Virus record (IMG/VR): IMGVR_UViG_3300031630_000002
Coordinates: 19,337 to 83,336 of that record
Strand: one strand, 5' to 3'
Length of the DNA: 64,000 nt
Origin: a virus
Part shown: piece after piece, positions 57,116 through 64,000 of the stretch
How the letters are laid out: every line of letters begins with the position of its first letter
Position numbering within the stretch: position 1 is the stretch's first letter
Program-made: the position numbers and the translations under genes
The notes under the pieces: generated by a model
The model's input: the letters and a program-made list of their open reading frames with translations, nothing else
Told to the model about the DNA's origin: nothing
Database searches by the model: none

Positions 57116-59758
57116 ATGAGTTATGTCGACGGGTTAATTGATCGTGACAAGGATATCATTCATGTGGTGGAACGTGTGAATGGTGTCCGTCGTTTTCTTG
57201 AATATCCTGCGCATCATACATTGTACTATCCGTCACCGAAGGGAAAATATACTTCGATCTTTGGTGATTCGTTAGAGCGAGTGGTGTGTAATTCTGGTCG
57301 TAAATTTGCCGCAGAGAAGAAGTTGCATCATCGTAAAGGTTTATTTGAGAGTGACACAAACCCAGTGTTTCGATGTCTCGCAGATAATTATCTTGATGCT
57401 GAACCACCCACACTCAACGTAGCATTATTCGATATCGAGACAGACTTTAATAAAGAGATAGGTTATGCGCCGCCAGATGATCCGTTTAACGCGATTACTG
57501 CTATATCGGTGCATATGAGTTGGATGAAACAAACAGTGTGTTTGGCAATCAAGCCTAGTACAATGACTGAGGAAGATGCACAAGCGATTGTTGATAGGTT
57601 TGACAATGCTATCTTGTGTGAGACTGAAGAGTCAATGTTGATATCATTCTTGGAGTTAATTCAAGAAGCAGATGTGTTGACGGGTTGGAACAGTGAGGGA
57701 TTTGATATTCCGTATACAGTAAATCGTATAGCGCGTATATTGAGTAAGAGTCACACACGACAATTATGTTTATGGGATCAGTTTCCAAAGCAGAAAGAAG
57801 TTGTTAAATACGGAAAAGAAACACAGACATATGATTTGATTGGTCGTATACATCTTGATTATCTTGAATTGTATCGTAAATATACATATCACGAAATGCA
57901 CTCATACTCATTGGATGCTATATGTGAATATGAATTAGGTGATCAAAAGGTTGAATACGAAGGAACACTAGATCAATTATACCATAATGACTTTTTTAAG
58001 TTCATTCAGTATAGTATACAAGATGTTGACTTGATGGTTCGATTAGATGAGAAACTTCAATTTATTGATTTGGCAAATCTTATTGCACACTCAAACACTG
58101 TTCTACTACCAACAACAATGGGATCAGTTGCACAGATTGATCAGGCAATCATTAATGAAGCACATGCAAACGGTTTAATTGTACCTGACAAGAAGCGTGG
58201 AGAAAAGCCTATTGCAGCAGCAGGAGCGTATGTAGCAACTCCTGTGAAGGGTGTTCATAGAGACATCGCATCAATTGACTTGAATTCATTATATCCGTCT
58301 ATCTTGCGTGCATGTAATATGTCTACCGAGACAATTATTGGTCAGATAAAGCACACACATACTAGACAGATGCTTGAAGAGCATGACTTAAACGTACCAA
58401 AGGCTTGGGAAGGTAGATTTGCTTGTATAGAATATGAAATGGTTATGGAAAAGAACACCACGTCATTACTGACACTTGAATTTGAAGATGGTACTGCTCA
58501 TACTTTATCTGGTGCAGAAATCTACGAACTTGTATTTGAAAGTGATCAACCTTGGATACTTACAGCAAACGGTACATTATTCACACATGAGAAGAAAGGC
58601 ATTGTTCCACAATTGCTTGAAACTTGGTATGCAGAACGAAAGGTACTACAAGCAAAAGCACGTGATTCTCGCGATGAAGGTGGCGATAAATTTGCATATT
58701 GGGATAAACGACAGTTAGTTAAAAAGATCTTGCTTAACTCATTGTATGGTGCCCTACTAAACCCTGGATCTCGTTTCTTTGATGAGCGATTGGGTCAGTC
58801 GACTACACTGACAGGTCGTTGCATTGCTCGACATATGTCTGCGAAAGTGAATGAAGTTATTGCTGGTGAATACAATCACGTAGGTAAATCTATTGTATAT
58901 GGTGATACTGACTCTGCGTACTTTAGTGCATATCCTATCCTAAAAGATCAAATCGAAGATGGTTCGATTAACTGGGATAAAGATACAATGATTGCGTATT
59001 ACGATGCGGTATGCGAAGAGGTTGATACTTCTTTTGCTAAATTCATGCAAGACACATTCCATGCTACACACGCGTTAGGAACGATCATCGCAGCGGGTCG
59101 TGAAGTTGTTGCGAGTTCTGGTCTCTTTGTAAAAAAGAAGCGTTATGCACTTATGGTGATTGACGACGAGGGAAAGCGAACTGATGTAGATGACAAGCCC
59201 GGCAAAATCAAAGCGATGGGACTTGACTTGAAGCGTAGTGATACACCTAAGTTCATGCAAGAGTTCTTGAAAGAGATTCTTGAAATGGTACTAACCAGTG
59301 TTGACGAGCCTATCGTAATAGATCGTATTGTGGCATTCCGTAGTGAGTTCAGGGCAATGGATAGTTGGCAGAAGGGTACACCTAAGCGTGTAAACAACTT
59401 GACTAATCATACAAAGAAATATAATAAGATTGGTAAGTGTGGTGTTGGTCATGCGATGGCAGCAATCAATTGGAATCGTTTGAAACATATCAATGATGAT
59501 GCATATAGTATTGATATCACTGATGGTATGAAAACGATTGTGTGTAAGTTGAAGAAGAATCCGATGGGTATGACTAGTATTGGTTATCCTACTGACACTA
59601 AGCGTATTCCTGATTGGTTTAAAGAACTACCATTCGATGATGGATTAATGGAAGAAACTATTATCACCAAGAAGATTGAAAATCTAATCGGTGTGTTGAA
59701 ATGGGATTTGCAATCAGCAGCAGCGAATAACACATTCTCTGATTTATTTGAATTTTGA
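57116..59758 (+). CDS. 43: Family-B replicative DNA polymerase, T4 gp43-like
   Basis: The 880-residue enzyme (T4 gp43 is 898) replicates the phage genome with 3'-5' proofreading. Exonuclease motifs ALFDIETDF (Exo I, D106 and E108), GWNSEGFDIPY (Exo II, about 190-200) and YSIQDVDLM (Exo III) are intact. Polymerase motifs are IDLNSLYPSIL (A, D388), KILLNSLYGALLNPG (B) and YGDTDSAYF (C, near 600). The start ATG follows the dsbA-like stop directly. No intein or split is present, unlike some T4-like phages. Confidence 0.96.
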   Translation: MSYVDGLIDRDKDIIHVVERVNGVRRFLEYPAHHTLYYPSPKGKYTSIFGDSLERVVCNSGRKFAAEKKLHHRKGLFESDTNPVFRCLADNYLDAEPPTLNVALFDIETDFNKEIGYAPPDDPFNAITAISVHMSWMKQTVCLAIKPSTMTEEDAQAIVDRFDNAILCETEESMLISFLELIQEADVLTGWNSEGFDIPYTVNRIARILSKSHTRQLCLWDQFPKQKEVVKYGKETQTYDLIGRIHLDYLELYRKYTYHEMHSYSLDAICEYELGDQKVEYEGTLDQLYHNDFFKFIQYSIQDVDLMVRLDEKLQFIDLANLIAHSNTVLLPTTMGSVAQIDQAIINEAHANGLIVPDKKRGEKPIAAAGAYVATPVKGVHRDIASIDLNSLYPSILRACNMSTETIIGQIKHTHTRQMLEEHDLNVPKAWEGRFACIEYEMVMEKNTTSLLTLEFEDGTAHTLSGAEIYELVFESDQPWILTANGTLFTHEKKGIVPQLLETWYAERKVLQAKARDSRDEGGDKFAYWDKRQLVKKILLNSLYGALLNPGSRFFDERLGQSTTLTGRCIARHMSAKVNEVIAGEYNHVGKSIVYGDTDSAYFSAYPILKDQIEDGSINWDKDTMIAYYDAVCEEVDTSFAKFMQDTFHATHALGTIIAAGREVVASSGLFVKKKRYALMVIDDEGKRTDVDDKPGKIKAMGLDLKRSDTPKFMQEFLKEILEMVLTSVDEPIVIDRIVAFRSEFRAMDSWQKGTPKRVNNLTNHTKKYNKIGKCGVGHAMAAINWNRLKHINDDAYSIDITDGMKTIVCKLKKNPMGMTSIGYPTDTKRIPDWFKELPFDDGLMEETIITKKIENLIGVLKWDLQSAAANNTFSDLFEF

Positions 59759-59873
59759 TAATGTTTCCTAAGCACGAACAATATAGGTATCTTTATATTC
59801 TACGCTCCCATTGGTGGAATATTCAGATTACTTGTTGGTTATACAAATACAATGCAATACAAGAGGTAAAGAA

Positions 59874-61019
59874 ATGGAAAGAACAATTTTTGAAACAGAA
59901 CACAATCTAATCCGAGATGCAGTGCGTAGTTTTGCGACTGAGCATATTGCTCCATTCTATGAGCAATGGGAAGAAGATGGTCAAGTAGATCGTGAAATGT
60001 GGCGTAAAGCAGGTGAAGCGGGATTATTATCACCTAATGTATCAGCAGAGTTTGGTGGAATGGAAGCAGATTTCCGAGTCAACGCTGTCATCGGTGAAGA
60101 ACTATCAGCGATGGGATTTATTAGTCCAGCGGTAGGTTTTAGTATTCATTCGGATATCACTGTTCCATATATAATGAATTATGGTACACAAGAACAAAAA
60201 GAAAAATATCTTCCGGGATGTATTACGGGCGATATTGTATTAGCACTTGCTATGTCAGAACCAGCAGCAGGATCAGATTTGCAAGGTATTAAAACGACAG
60301 CAGTAAAAGATGGCAACGATTATATATTGAATGGTTCTAAAGTATTCATTACTAATGGTCAACATGCTGATCTAGTGTTAGTAGTTGCAAAGACTGATTC
60401 GACAGCGGGCGCAAAGGGAATTTCTCTATTCTTAGTAGAAGCAGATAGTGTCGGATTCTCTCGTGGTCAGAACTTGAAGAAGATCGGATTACATTCGCAA
60501 GATACTTCTGAATTATTTTTTGATAATGTTCGCGTTCCAGTAGAGAACCTATTGGGAAGTGAAGGTATGGGTTTCATTATGCTTATGAGTGAATTACCAA
60601 CCGAGCGTATGTCAGTATCGGTAGGTGCTATTGCATCAGCACAGTCTATTCTACAGCAGACTATTGCATATACAGCAGAGCGTAAAGCATTTGGCAAACC
60701 TATTGCAGTTTTTCAGAACACTCAGTTCAAGTTAGCAGAAATGGATACTGACATTACAGTAGCACAAGTGTTCGTTGATCGTTGTCTTGAACTGTTAGTA
60801 GAAGGTAAGTTAGATGATGTTACGGCAGCAAAAGTAAAGTTGATGACTTCTGAACTACAATGTAAAGTGATTGATGAGTGTTTACAATTACATGGTGGTT
60901 ATGGATATATGATGGAATATCCAGTGGCGAGAGCATTCCTTGATTCACGCGTTCAGCGTATATATGCAGGCACGAGCGAGATTATGAAAGTAATAATTTC
61001 TCGTAATTTATTTTCATAA
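59874..61019 (+). CDS. Acyl-CoA dehydrogenase, LCAD/IVD-like
   Basis: The enzyme oxidises acyl-CoA to trans-2-enoyl-CoA using FAD, passing electrons to ETF. The start is 59874 (MERTIFETEH) after AAGAGG; an in-frame start at 59811 lacks a ribosome site. The 381-residue protein is full length, with LALAMSEPAAGSDLQGI and VFITNGQHADLVLVVAKT (substrate/FAD parts), RKAFGKPIAVFQNTQFKLAEM, LQLHGGYGYMMEYPVARAFLDSR and IYAGTSEIMK. The usual Glu of IYEGT is Ala365, but TERMSVS supplies E244 at the position of the catalytic Glu in LCAD/IVD. It appears active. No ETF or other beta-oxidation gene is visible. Confidence 0.95.
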   Translation: MERTIFETEHNLIRDAVRSFATEHIAPFYEQWEEDGQVDREMWRKAGEAGLLSPNVSAEFGGMEADFRVNAVIGEELSAMGFISPAVGFSIHSDITVPYIMNYGTQEQKEKYLPGCITGDIVLALAMSEPAAGSDLQGIKTTAVKDGNDYILNGSKVFITNGQHADLVLVVAKTDSTAGAKGISLFLVEADSVGFSRGQNLKKIGLHSQDTSELFFDNVRVPVENLLGSEGMGFIMLMSELPTERMSVSVGAIASAQSILQQTIAYTAERKAFGKPIAVFQNTQFKLAEMDTDITVAQVFVDRCLELLVEGKLDDVTAAKVKLMTSELQCKVIDECLQLHGGYGYMMEYPVARAFLDSRVQRIYAGTSEIMKVIISRNLFS

Positions 61020-61035
61020 AAATACTTGAAAACGC

Positions 61036-61064
61036 TTGACAAAAGTAAGGATTCTTGATATAAT
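61036..61064 (+). promoter_or_regulatory. Sigma70-type promoter, conserved leader class
   Basis: TTGACA 61036-61041, 17 bp, TATAAT 61059-61064, leader TATTAAGTAAGTTAATAAAG, then GCGAGAAAGATTATG. Confidence 0.9.
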
Positions 61065-61100
61065 TATTAAGTAAGTTAATAAAGCAAAGCGAGAAAGATT

Positions 61101-61430
61101 ATGAATACTGTACTTAGCACTGAAATGAATACCTTGTTAGACAACATCAAAGCAGACTACTTGTTTGTTGGTGGTAAGTCTGAAATTCGTCAGCGCATGA
61201 CTAAAGACTTCAATGATGGGTTGTCTTACAAAGTTGGTAAAAAATACATAAAAGTAATGACTGATCGTGCTGTATGGGGCTTCGTTGTTAATGTTGATGA
61301 TGATGTTAAATTTAAAAAAGGCGATATCTTAATGGCAGCAGGTTATTCTACTCCAGCACGCAATAAGCCTCGTGGTAACATTGTTGATGGTGGTTATACT
61401 GTTCAATGGACAGGTCCGCGTTATCTTTAA
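61101..61430 (+). CDS. Hypothetical protein
   Basis: A 109-residue protein. An N-terminal helix is followed by a basic, beta-like part (KVGKKYIKVMTDRAVWGFVVNVDDDVKFKKGDILMAAGYSTPARNKPRGNIVDGGYTVQWTGPRYL). The end (GDILMAAGYSTPARNKPRGNI) suggests a small nucleic-acid-binding barrel, unproven. Monocistronic, with the conserved early-type promoter. Confidence 0.6.
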   Translation: MNTVLSTEMNTLLDNIKADYLFVGGKSEIRQRMTKDFNDGLSYKVGKKYIKVMTDRAVWGFVVNVDDDVKFKKGDILMAAGYSTPARNKPRGNIVDGGYTVQWTGPRYL

Positions 61431-61447
61431 ATAGTTGTCGAAAAGAG

Positions 61448-61476
61448 TTGACAGTCTCTCAGTTATTTGTTATAAT
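61448..61476 (+). promoter_or_regulatory. Sigma70-type promoter of the moxR-like gene
   Basis: TTGACA 61448-61453, 17 bp, TATAAT 61471-61476, then a related leader (TATTAAGTAAATTAAATTAAG) and AAAAGGAAAAG ribosome site. Confidence 0.9.
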
Positions 61477-61520
61477 TATTAAGTAAATTAAATTAAGTAA
61501 ATCCTAAAAGGAAAAGTATT

Positions 61521-62633
61521 ATGTCTAATGTAACGCAAACTCGTACTATCAAGATGTCAGAAGCAAATCAGATTCTACCGATTGCATTCCGTCAAAAGCG
61601 TCCTATCTTTATGTGGGGACCTCCTGGTATTGGCAAATCGGAAATGGTTAAATCTATTGCTGATTCTGGTGTACTTGGTACTACCAAAGTAATTGATATG
61701 CGTTTGGCATTATTTGAGCCTACCGATCTTCGTGGTTATCCTGTGCCTAATGTTGATACAGGTACTATGCAATGGCTACCACCATCTGATCTACCTACCG
61801 CAGAATTGTCTGCACAGTATGAGACAATTATCTTGTTCCTTGACGAACTTAACTCAGCAGCGCCTAGTGTACAGGCAGCAGCATATCAGTTGATTCTTGA
61901 TCGTAAGATTGGTCAATATGTGTTACCAGAAAATGTTGTTGTGATGGCAGCAGGCAACCGTGAGTCTGACAAGGGTGTATCGTATCGTATGCCTAAGCCG
62001 TTGGAAAACCGTTTTGTTCACTTTGAGTTGCGTGTAGACTTTGACGATTGGTTTAACTGGGCAGTAGATAAAAAAATCAATTCTGATGTGGTAGGTTTCT
62101 TGAACTTTGCAAAGAACGATTTGTATCAGTTTGATCCTAAGTCATCGTCGCGTGGATTTGCAACACCTCGTTCATGGACTTATGTTGGTGAATTCCTTGA
62201 TGGCGAGGCAGGTGTATTGCCAGAAGGTTTACAGACTGATATTGTAGCAGGTTGTGTTGGCGAAGGTACTGCGATCAAGTTCATGGCACATCGCAAGATT
62301 GCTAGTGATCTACCTAATCCGTCTGATGTTTTAGATGGTAAAGTGTCTACTCTAAAAACCAAAGAGATTTCAGCGATGTATGCACTTGCTACTAGTATGT
62401 GTTATGAGTTGAAGGATCGCTCTGATAAGTGCAAAGAGACTAAAGATTCAACTATTTTTGATGAATCATTCAGTAACTTTATTAGTTACATGATGGATAA
62501 CTTCGAAACTGAAATGGTTATCATGGCATCACGAATCGCGATGAAAAACTACGGGCTTGTACCGCAGCAAAGCAAGATTGCTCGTTTCCAAGACTTTTTT
62601 GATAAATACGGAAGGCTGGTTTTAGATTCATAA
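61521..62633 (+). CDS. MoxR-family AAA+ ATPase
   Basis: The 370-residue protein has Walker A WGPPGIGKSEM (about 31-41), Walker B IILFLDELNSAAPSVQAAAYQLIL (about 102-125; MoxR 'lDE.nka.p..q.alL'), and sensor VVVMAAGNRESD followed by PLENRFVHFEL (arginine finger region). MoxR proteins act as chaperone-like ATPases, usually with a VWA partner; none is adjacent. They are widespread in marine T4-like phages. A terminator follows. Confidence 0.92.
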   Translation: MSNVTQTRTIKMSEANQILPIAFRQKRPIFMWGPPGIGKSEMVKSIADSGVLGTTKVIDMRLALFEPTDLRGYPVPNVDTGTMQWLPPSDLPTAELSAQYETIILFLDELNSAAPSVQAAAYQLILDRKIGQYVLPENVVVMAAGNRESDKGVSYRMPKPLENRFVHFELRVDFDDWFNWAVDKKINSDVVGFLNFAKNDLYQFDPKSSSRGFATPRSWTYVGEFLDGEAGVLPEGLQTDIVAGCVGEGTAIKFMAHRKIASDLPNPSDVLDGKVSTLKTKEISAMYALATSMCYELKDRSDKCKETKDSTIFDESFSNFISYMMDNFETEMVIMASRIAMKNYGLVPQQSKIARFQDFFDKYGRLVLDS

Positions 62634-62665
62634 CGCAGAAGTTAGCGTCTTTTAGAAGAAGTTAT

Positions 62666-62696
62666 AAAAGGGATTCTATTGCAGAATCCCTTTTTT
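62666..62696 (+). terminator. Bidirectional terminator between moxR-like and GIY-YIG genes
   Basis: AAAAGGGATTCT (62666-62677) and AGAATCCCTTTT (62683-62694) form a perfect 12-bp stem with a 5-base loop and T run. It also overlaps the 3' end of the minus-strand gene. Confidence 0.9.
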
Positions 62697-62951
62697 CTTG
62701 CAGTTATTATTGTGCCACCGTGAAAGATTTTGGTTGGTTGCTTTTTTACCGCAATGTGGGCATTTACCAGTTGGTCTATTCTTGGCATTTATTGATATAT
62801 TTTTCTTATGTTCATCAGATAATCCACCAGCATTGGGGTTATTTGACCATGCGCGGTCTTCTTTGCCCTTGCCGATATAGTAGGGTGTATTGTCTTCGCG
62901 TAGGTATTGGTAAACGTAGTAGATGTTATTTTGGGATTGATAAATATTCAT
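62676..62951 (-). CDS. Short GIY-YIG-type endonuclease-like protein
   Basis: The start is 62951 (MNIYQSQNNIYYVYQYLRED), after AGGAG on the minus strand; a longer frame to 63008 lacks a ribosome site. Of 91 residues, IYYVYQYLREDNTPYYIGKGKEDRAW matches the GIY-YIG start of phage homing-type endonucleases (first motif degenerate, second YIG intact, Arg present). The usual catalytic Glu region is missing; instead SDEHKKNIS and a KCPHCGKKATNQNLSRWHNNNC zinc finger follow. It may be a decayed homing endonuclease or a DNA-binding remnant. Confidence 0.7.
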   Translation of the reverse strand: MNIYQSQNNIYYVYQYLREDNTPYYIGKGKEDRAWSNNPNAGGLSDEHKKNISINAKNRPTGKCPHCGKKATNQNLSRWHNNNCKKKGILQ

Positions 62952-63016
62952 GTTGATACTCCTGTTTAGTATTAAAGCGATTAGGGATTGCCGTCCAGTG
63001 AATCGCACTTCTATAT

Positions 63017-63024
63017 CTATTTAT
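63017..63024 (-). promoter_or_regulatory. Possible minus-strand late box (ATAAATAG)
   Basis: The reverse complement reads GATAAATAG, 65 bases upstream of the GIY-YIG start. Confidence 0.35.
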
Positions 63025-63035
63025 CCTTTTATATG

Positions 63036-63064
63036 TTGACAAGATGATTATACTCTGTTATAAT
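63036..63064 (+). promoter_or_regulatory. Sigma70-type promoter
   Basis: TTGACA 63036-63041, 17 bp, TATAAT 63059-63064, upstream of ATG 63093. Confidence 0.88.
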
Positions 63065-63092
63065 AGTTGTTATACTAGATTTGGAATATAAT

Positions 63093-63416
63093 ATGTTAAC
63101 AGATAAACAGAAAGAAATAAGCGAAGTTGATTTTTCTCAATACAATCCGACTGAACGTAAGAACATTCGATTATATGGAAAAGCACATAAAGATTGGACA
63201 GTTTGGCATTGCATTGACCATAAACATAGTTGGTTCTCTAGAGGATTAGATGTTCGAATCACCGCTACTAATACAGAAGAAATGCAGAAATGGTGCACAA
63301 ATAATATCTATCTACAATCGTGGAATGTCATTAAGCGATTAGAGGGAGACAACAATAAGCATCAGTTTTTGTTTGAAAACCAAAATGATGCATTCATATT
63401 TAAATTACTATTTTAG
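63093..63416 (+). CDS. Hypothetical protein
   Basis: A 107-residue protein from ATG 63093 (MLTDKQKEISEVDF), preceded by TTGGAATATA; an in-frame TTG at 63081 is less likely. DWTVWHCIDHKHSWFSRGLDV in the middle is Trp/His-rich. No family recognised. The exonuclease gene follows after 9 bases. Confidence 0.55.
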   Translation: MLTDKQKEISEVDFSQYNPTERKNIRLYGKAHKDWTVWHCIDHKHSWFSRGLDVRITATNTEEMQKWCTNNIYLQSWNVIKRLEGDNNKHQFLFENQNDAFIFKLLF

Positions 63417-63425
63417 GAATATACC

Positions 63426-63968
63426 ATGACAACACATGCAATGATTGATATTGAAACATTGGGCACTGATACAGATGCCGTGGTACTTACTATTGGTGGG
63501 GTTAAATTTGATCCCAACGATGAATCTCGTGGTACATGGGATGAATTCTATTACAGTCTAGATATAGCAGAACAGTTAGATACTCGTAGCACTACTGATG
63601 AAACAATTGCATGGTGGGCTAAAACAAATGGCGCAATGTTACTTGAAGAACTTGACAATCCTAATCGTACGCCTGTAATTGATGTATTAAAAGCGTTGTG
63701 TAAATGGCAAGTTGGTCCCTCTCATATTTGGGCACAGGGTCCGCAGTTTGATTTCGGTATTCTTGAAAACATGTATCGCCAGTATGATCATCATATTCCG
63801 TGGTCTGGTTTTTGGCGAATTAGAGATAGTCGTACATTGCTAGGACTTATGGAAATTGATCCTCGTAAGGCGATTGAGTTTGAAGCGCATAATGCGATGG
63901 AAGATTGTAAAGTACAAGCATTGTGTGTACAGCGCACATTGAAGCATTTTGGTGTTCACCATTCATGA
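63426..63968 (+). CDS. DEDD-type 3'-5' exonuclease (Rv2179c/DexA-like)
   Basis: The 180-residue protein has MIDIETLGTD (D8, E10; Exo I), WAQGPQFDFGILENMY (Exo II Asp) and HNAMEDCKVQAL (Exo III H-x4-D). The length and the EAHNAMEDC pattern match the Rv2179c-type exoribonucleases and the phage DexA-like group. It would degrade RNA or single-stranded DNA 3' ends. Substrate is not decided by sequence. Confidence 0.85.
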   Translation: MTTHAMIDIETLGTDTDAVVLTIGGVKFDPNDESRGTWDEFYYSLDIAEQLDTRSTTDETIAWWAKTNGAMLLEELDNPNRTPVIDVLKALCKWQVGPSHIWAQGPQFDFGILENMYRQYDHHIPWSGFWRIRDSRTLLGLMEIDPRKAIEFEAHNAMEDCKVQALCVQRTLKHFGVHHS

Positions 63969-64000
63969 TACTGGATTTCATACGATCACGCTATAAACGC
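63965..64000 (+). CDS. Start of a gene cut by the window edge
   Basis: ATG at 63965 overlaps the exonuclease stop (ATGA) and opens MILDFIRSRYKR to the window end. The coupled start suggests a real gene, but only 12 residues are visible. Confidence 0.4.
   Translation, partial: MILDFIRSRYKR

Noticed and set aside
59811-59873. Longer start for the acyl-CoA dehydrogenase
   Set aside because: No ribosome site at 59811 and the extra residues are unlike the family; AAGAGG precedes ATG 59874.
59761-59910. 49-residue frame MFPKHEQYRYLYILRSHWWN... between gp43 and the acyl-CoA dehydrogenase
   Set aside because: No clear ribosome site and a 37-base overlap with the well-supported dehydrogenase start; coding cannot be supported from sequence alone.
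1-64000. CRISPR array, tRNA genes, integrase or attachment sites
   Set aside because: No regularly spaced direct repeats, no recognisable cloverleaf sequence and no recombinase found by eye; a tRNAscan run would be needed to exclude a tRNA fully.

Overview
The window is a stretch of an AT-rich, gene-dense genome of a T4-like myovirus, most like the marine (cyanophage/pelagiphage-type) relatives of T4. The evidence is a T4-type replication and recombination set (UvsY-like, UvsW, gp62-like, gp61 primase, gp41 helicase, family-B gp43 polymerase, DsbA-like protein), class Ia ribonucleotide reductase with glutaredoxin, T4-style late promoters (ATAAATAC), and marine-phage signature genes (phoH, the stand-alone DnaE-fingers-like protein, PAAR tip, MoxR). 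The overlapping i-spanin/o-spanin pair, the latter with a lipobox, implies a Gram-negative host; nothing here names it. Terminase, capsid, sheath and portal genes are not in this window. Nearly all genes are on the + strand; only a small gene at 7306-7677, phoH and a GIY-YIG protein are on the - strand. No intergenic gap exceeds about 165 bases, and I saw no tRNA gene, CRISPR array or integrase.

Layout. 1-11854: recombination and replication (UvsY-like, AAA ATPase, UvsW, gp62-like, zinc-finger protein, QueC-like PP-loop protein, DnaE fragment, one virion protein, primase, SAM-methyltransferase-like protein, gp41). 11889-20742: late operons of virion or packaged proteins, with a PD-(D/E)XK exonuclease embedded. 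20777-25078: nrdA, nrdB, nrdC, a small Sm-like protein and PAAR. 25100-37114: an accessory region of short cassettes, each usually with its own sigma70 promoter: a glycine-zipper exported protein, an AMP-forming ligase, an L7/L12-like protein, queC plus a class II amidotransferase, RtcB, a GlpE-like rhodanese, an HAD phosphatase and many small unknowns. 37115-40100: phoH (-), two conserved late proteins, a phage IF-1 and the spanins. 40262-44627: a dnaJ / clpA / leucyl aminopeptidase operon. 44686-49345: tail-fibre and small virion proteins and a holin-like protein with an EF-hand. 49366-56715: a RyR-domain protein, small unknowns, then a run of late genes with T4 capsid-targeting-like N termini. 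56861-64000: dsbA-like, gp43, acyl-CoA dehydrogenase, MoxR ATPase, a GIY-YIG protein and a DEDD exonuclease.

Regulation. Two promoter classes are clear by eye. The sigma70 class (TTGACA, almost always exactly 17 bp, TATAAT) precedes replication, metabolic and accessory genes, and many copies share a leader ending in AAGTTAATAAAG...ATG. The late class ([T/C/G]ATAAATAC) precedes virion genes. Several promoters lie so close to the start codon that the mRNA should be leaderless.

The most notable observations are a set of late genes encoding putative enzymes (pol-beta-type nucleotidyltransferase, ligase-like KxDG protein, possible nuclease) that share an N-terminal tag resembling the head-targeting signal of T4 internal proteins, suggesting a battery of capsid-packaged effectors; a DnaJ/ClpA/aminopeptidase operon whose ClpA keeps the ClpP-docking IGF loop; phage-encoded IF-1; overlapping queC and gatase genes; and an AMP-ligase gene flanked by a duplicated gene start.
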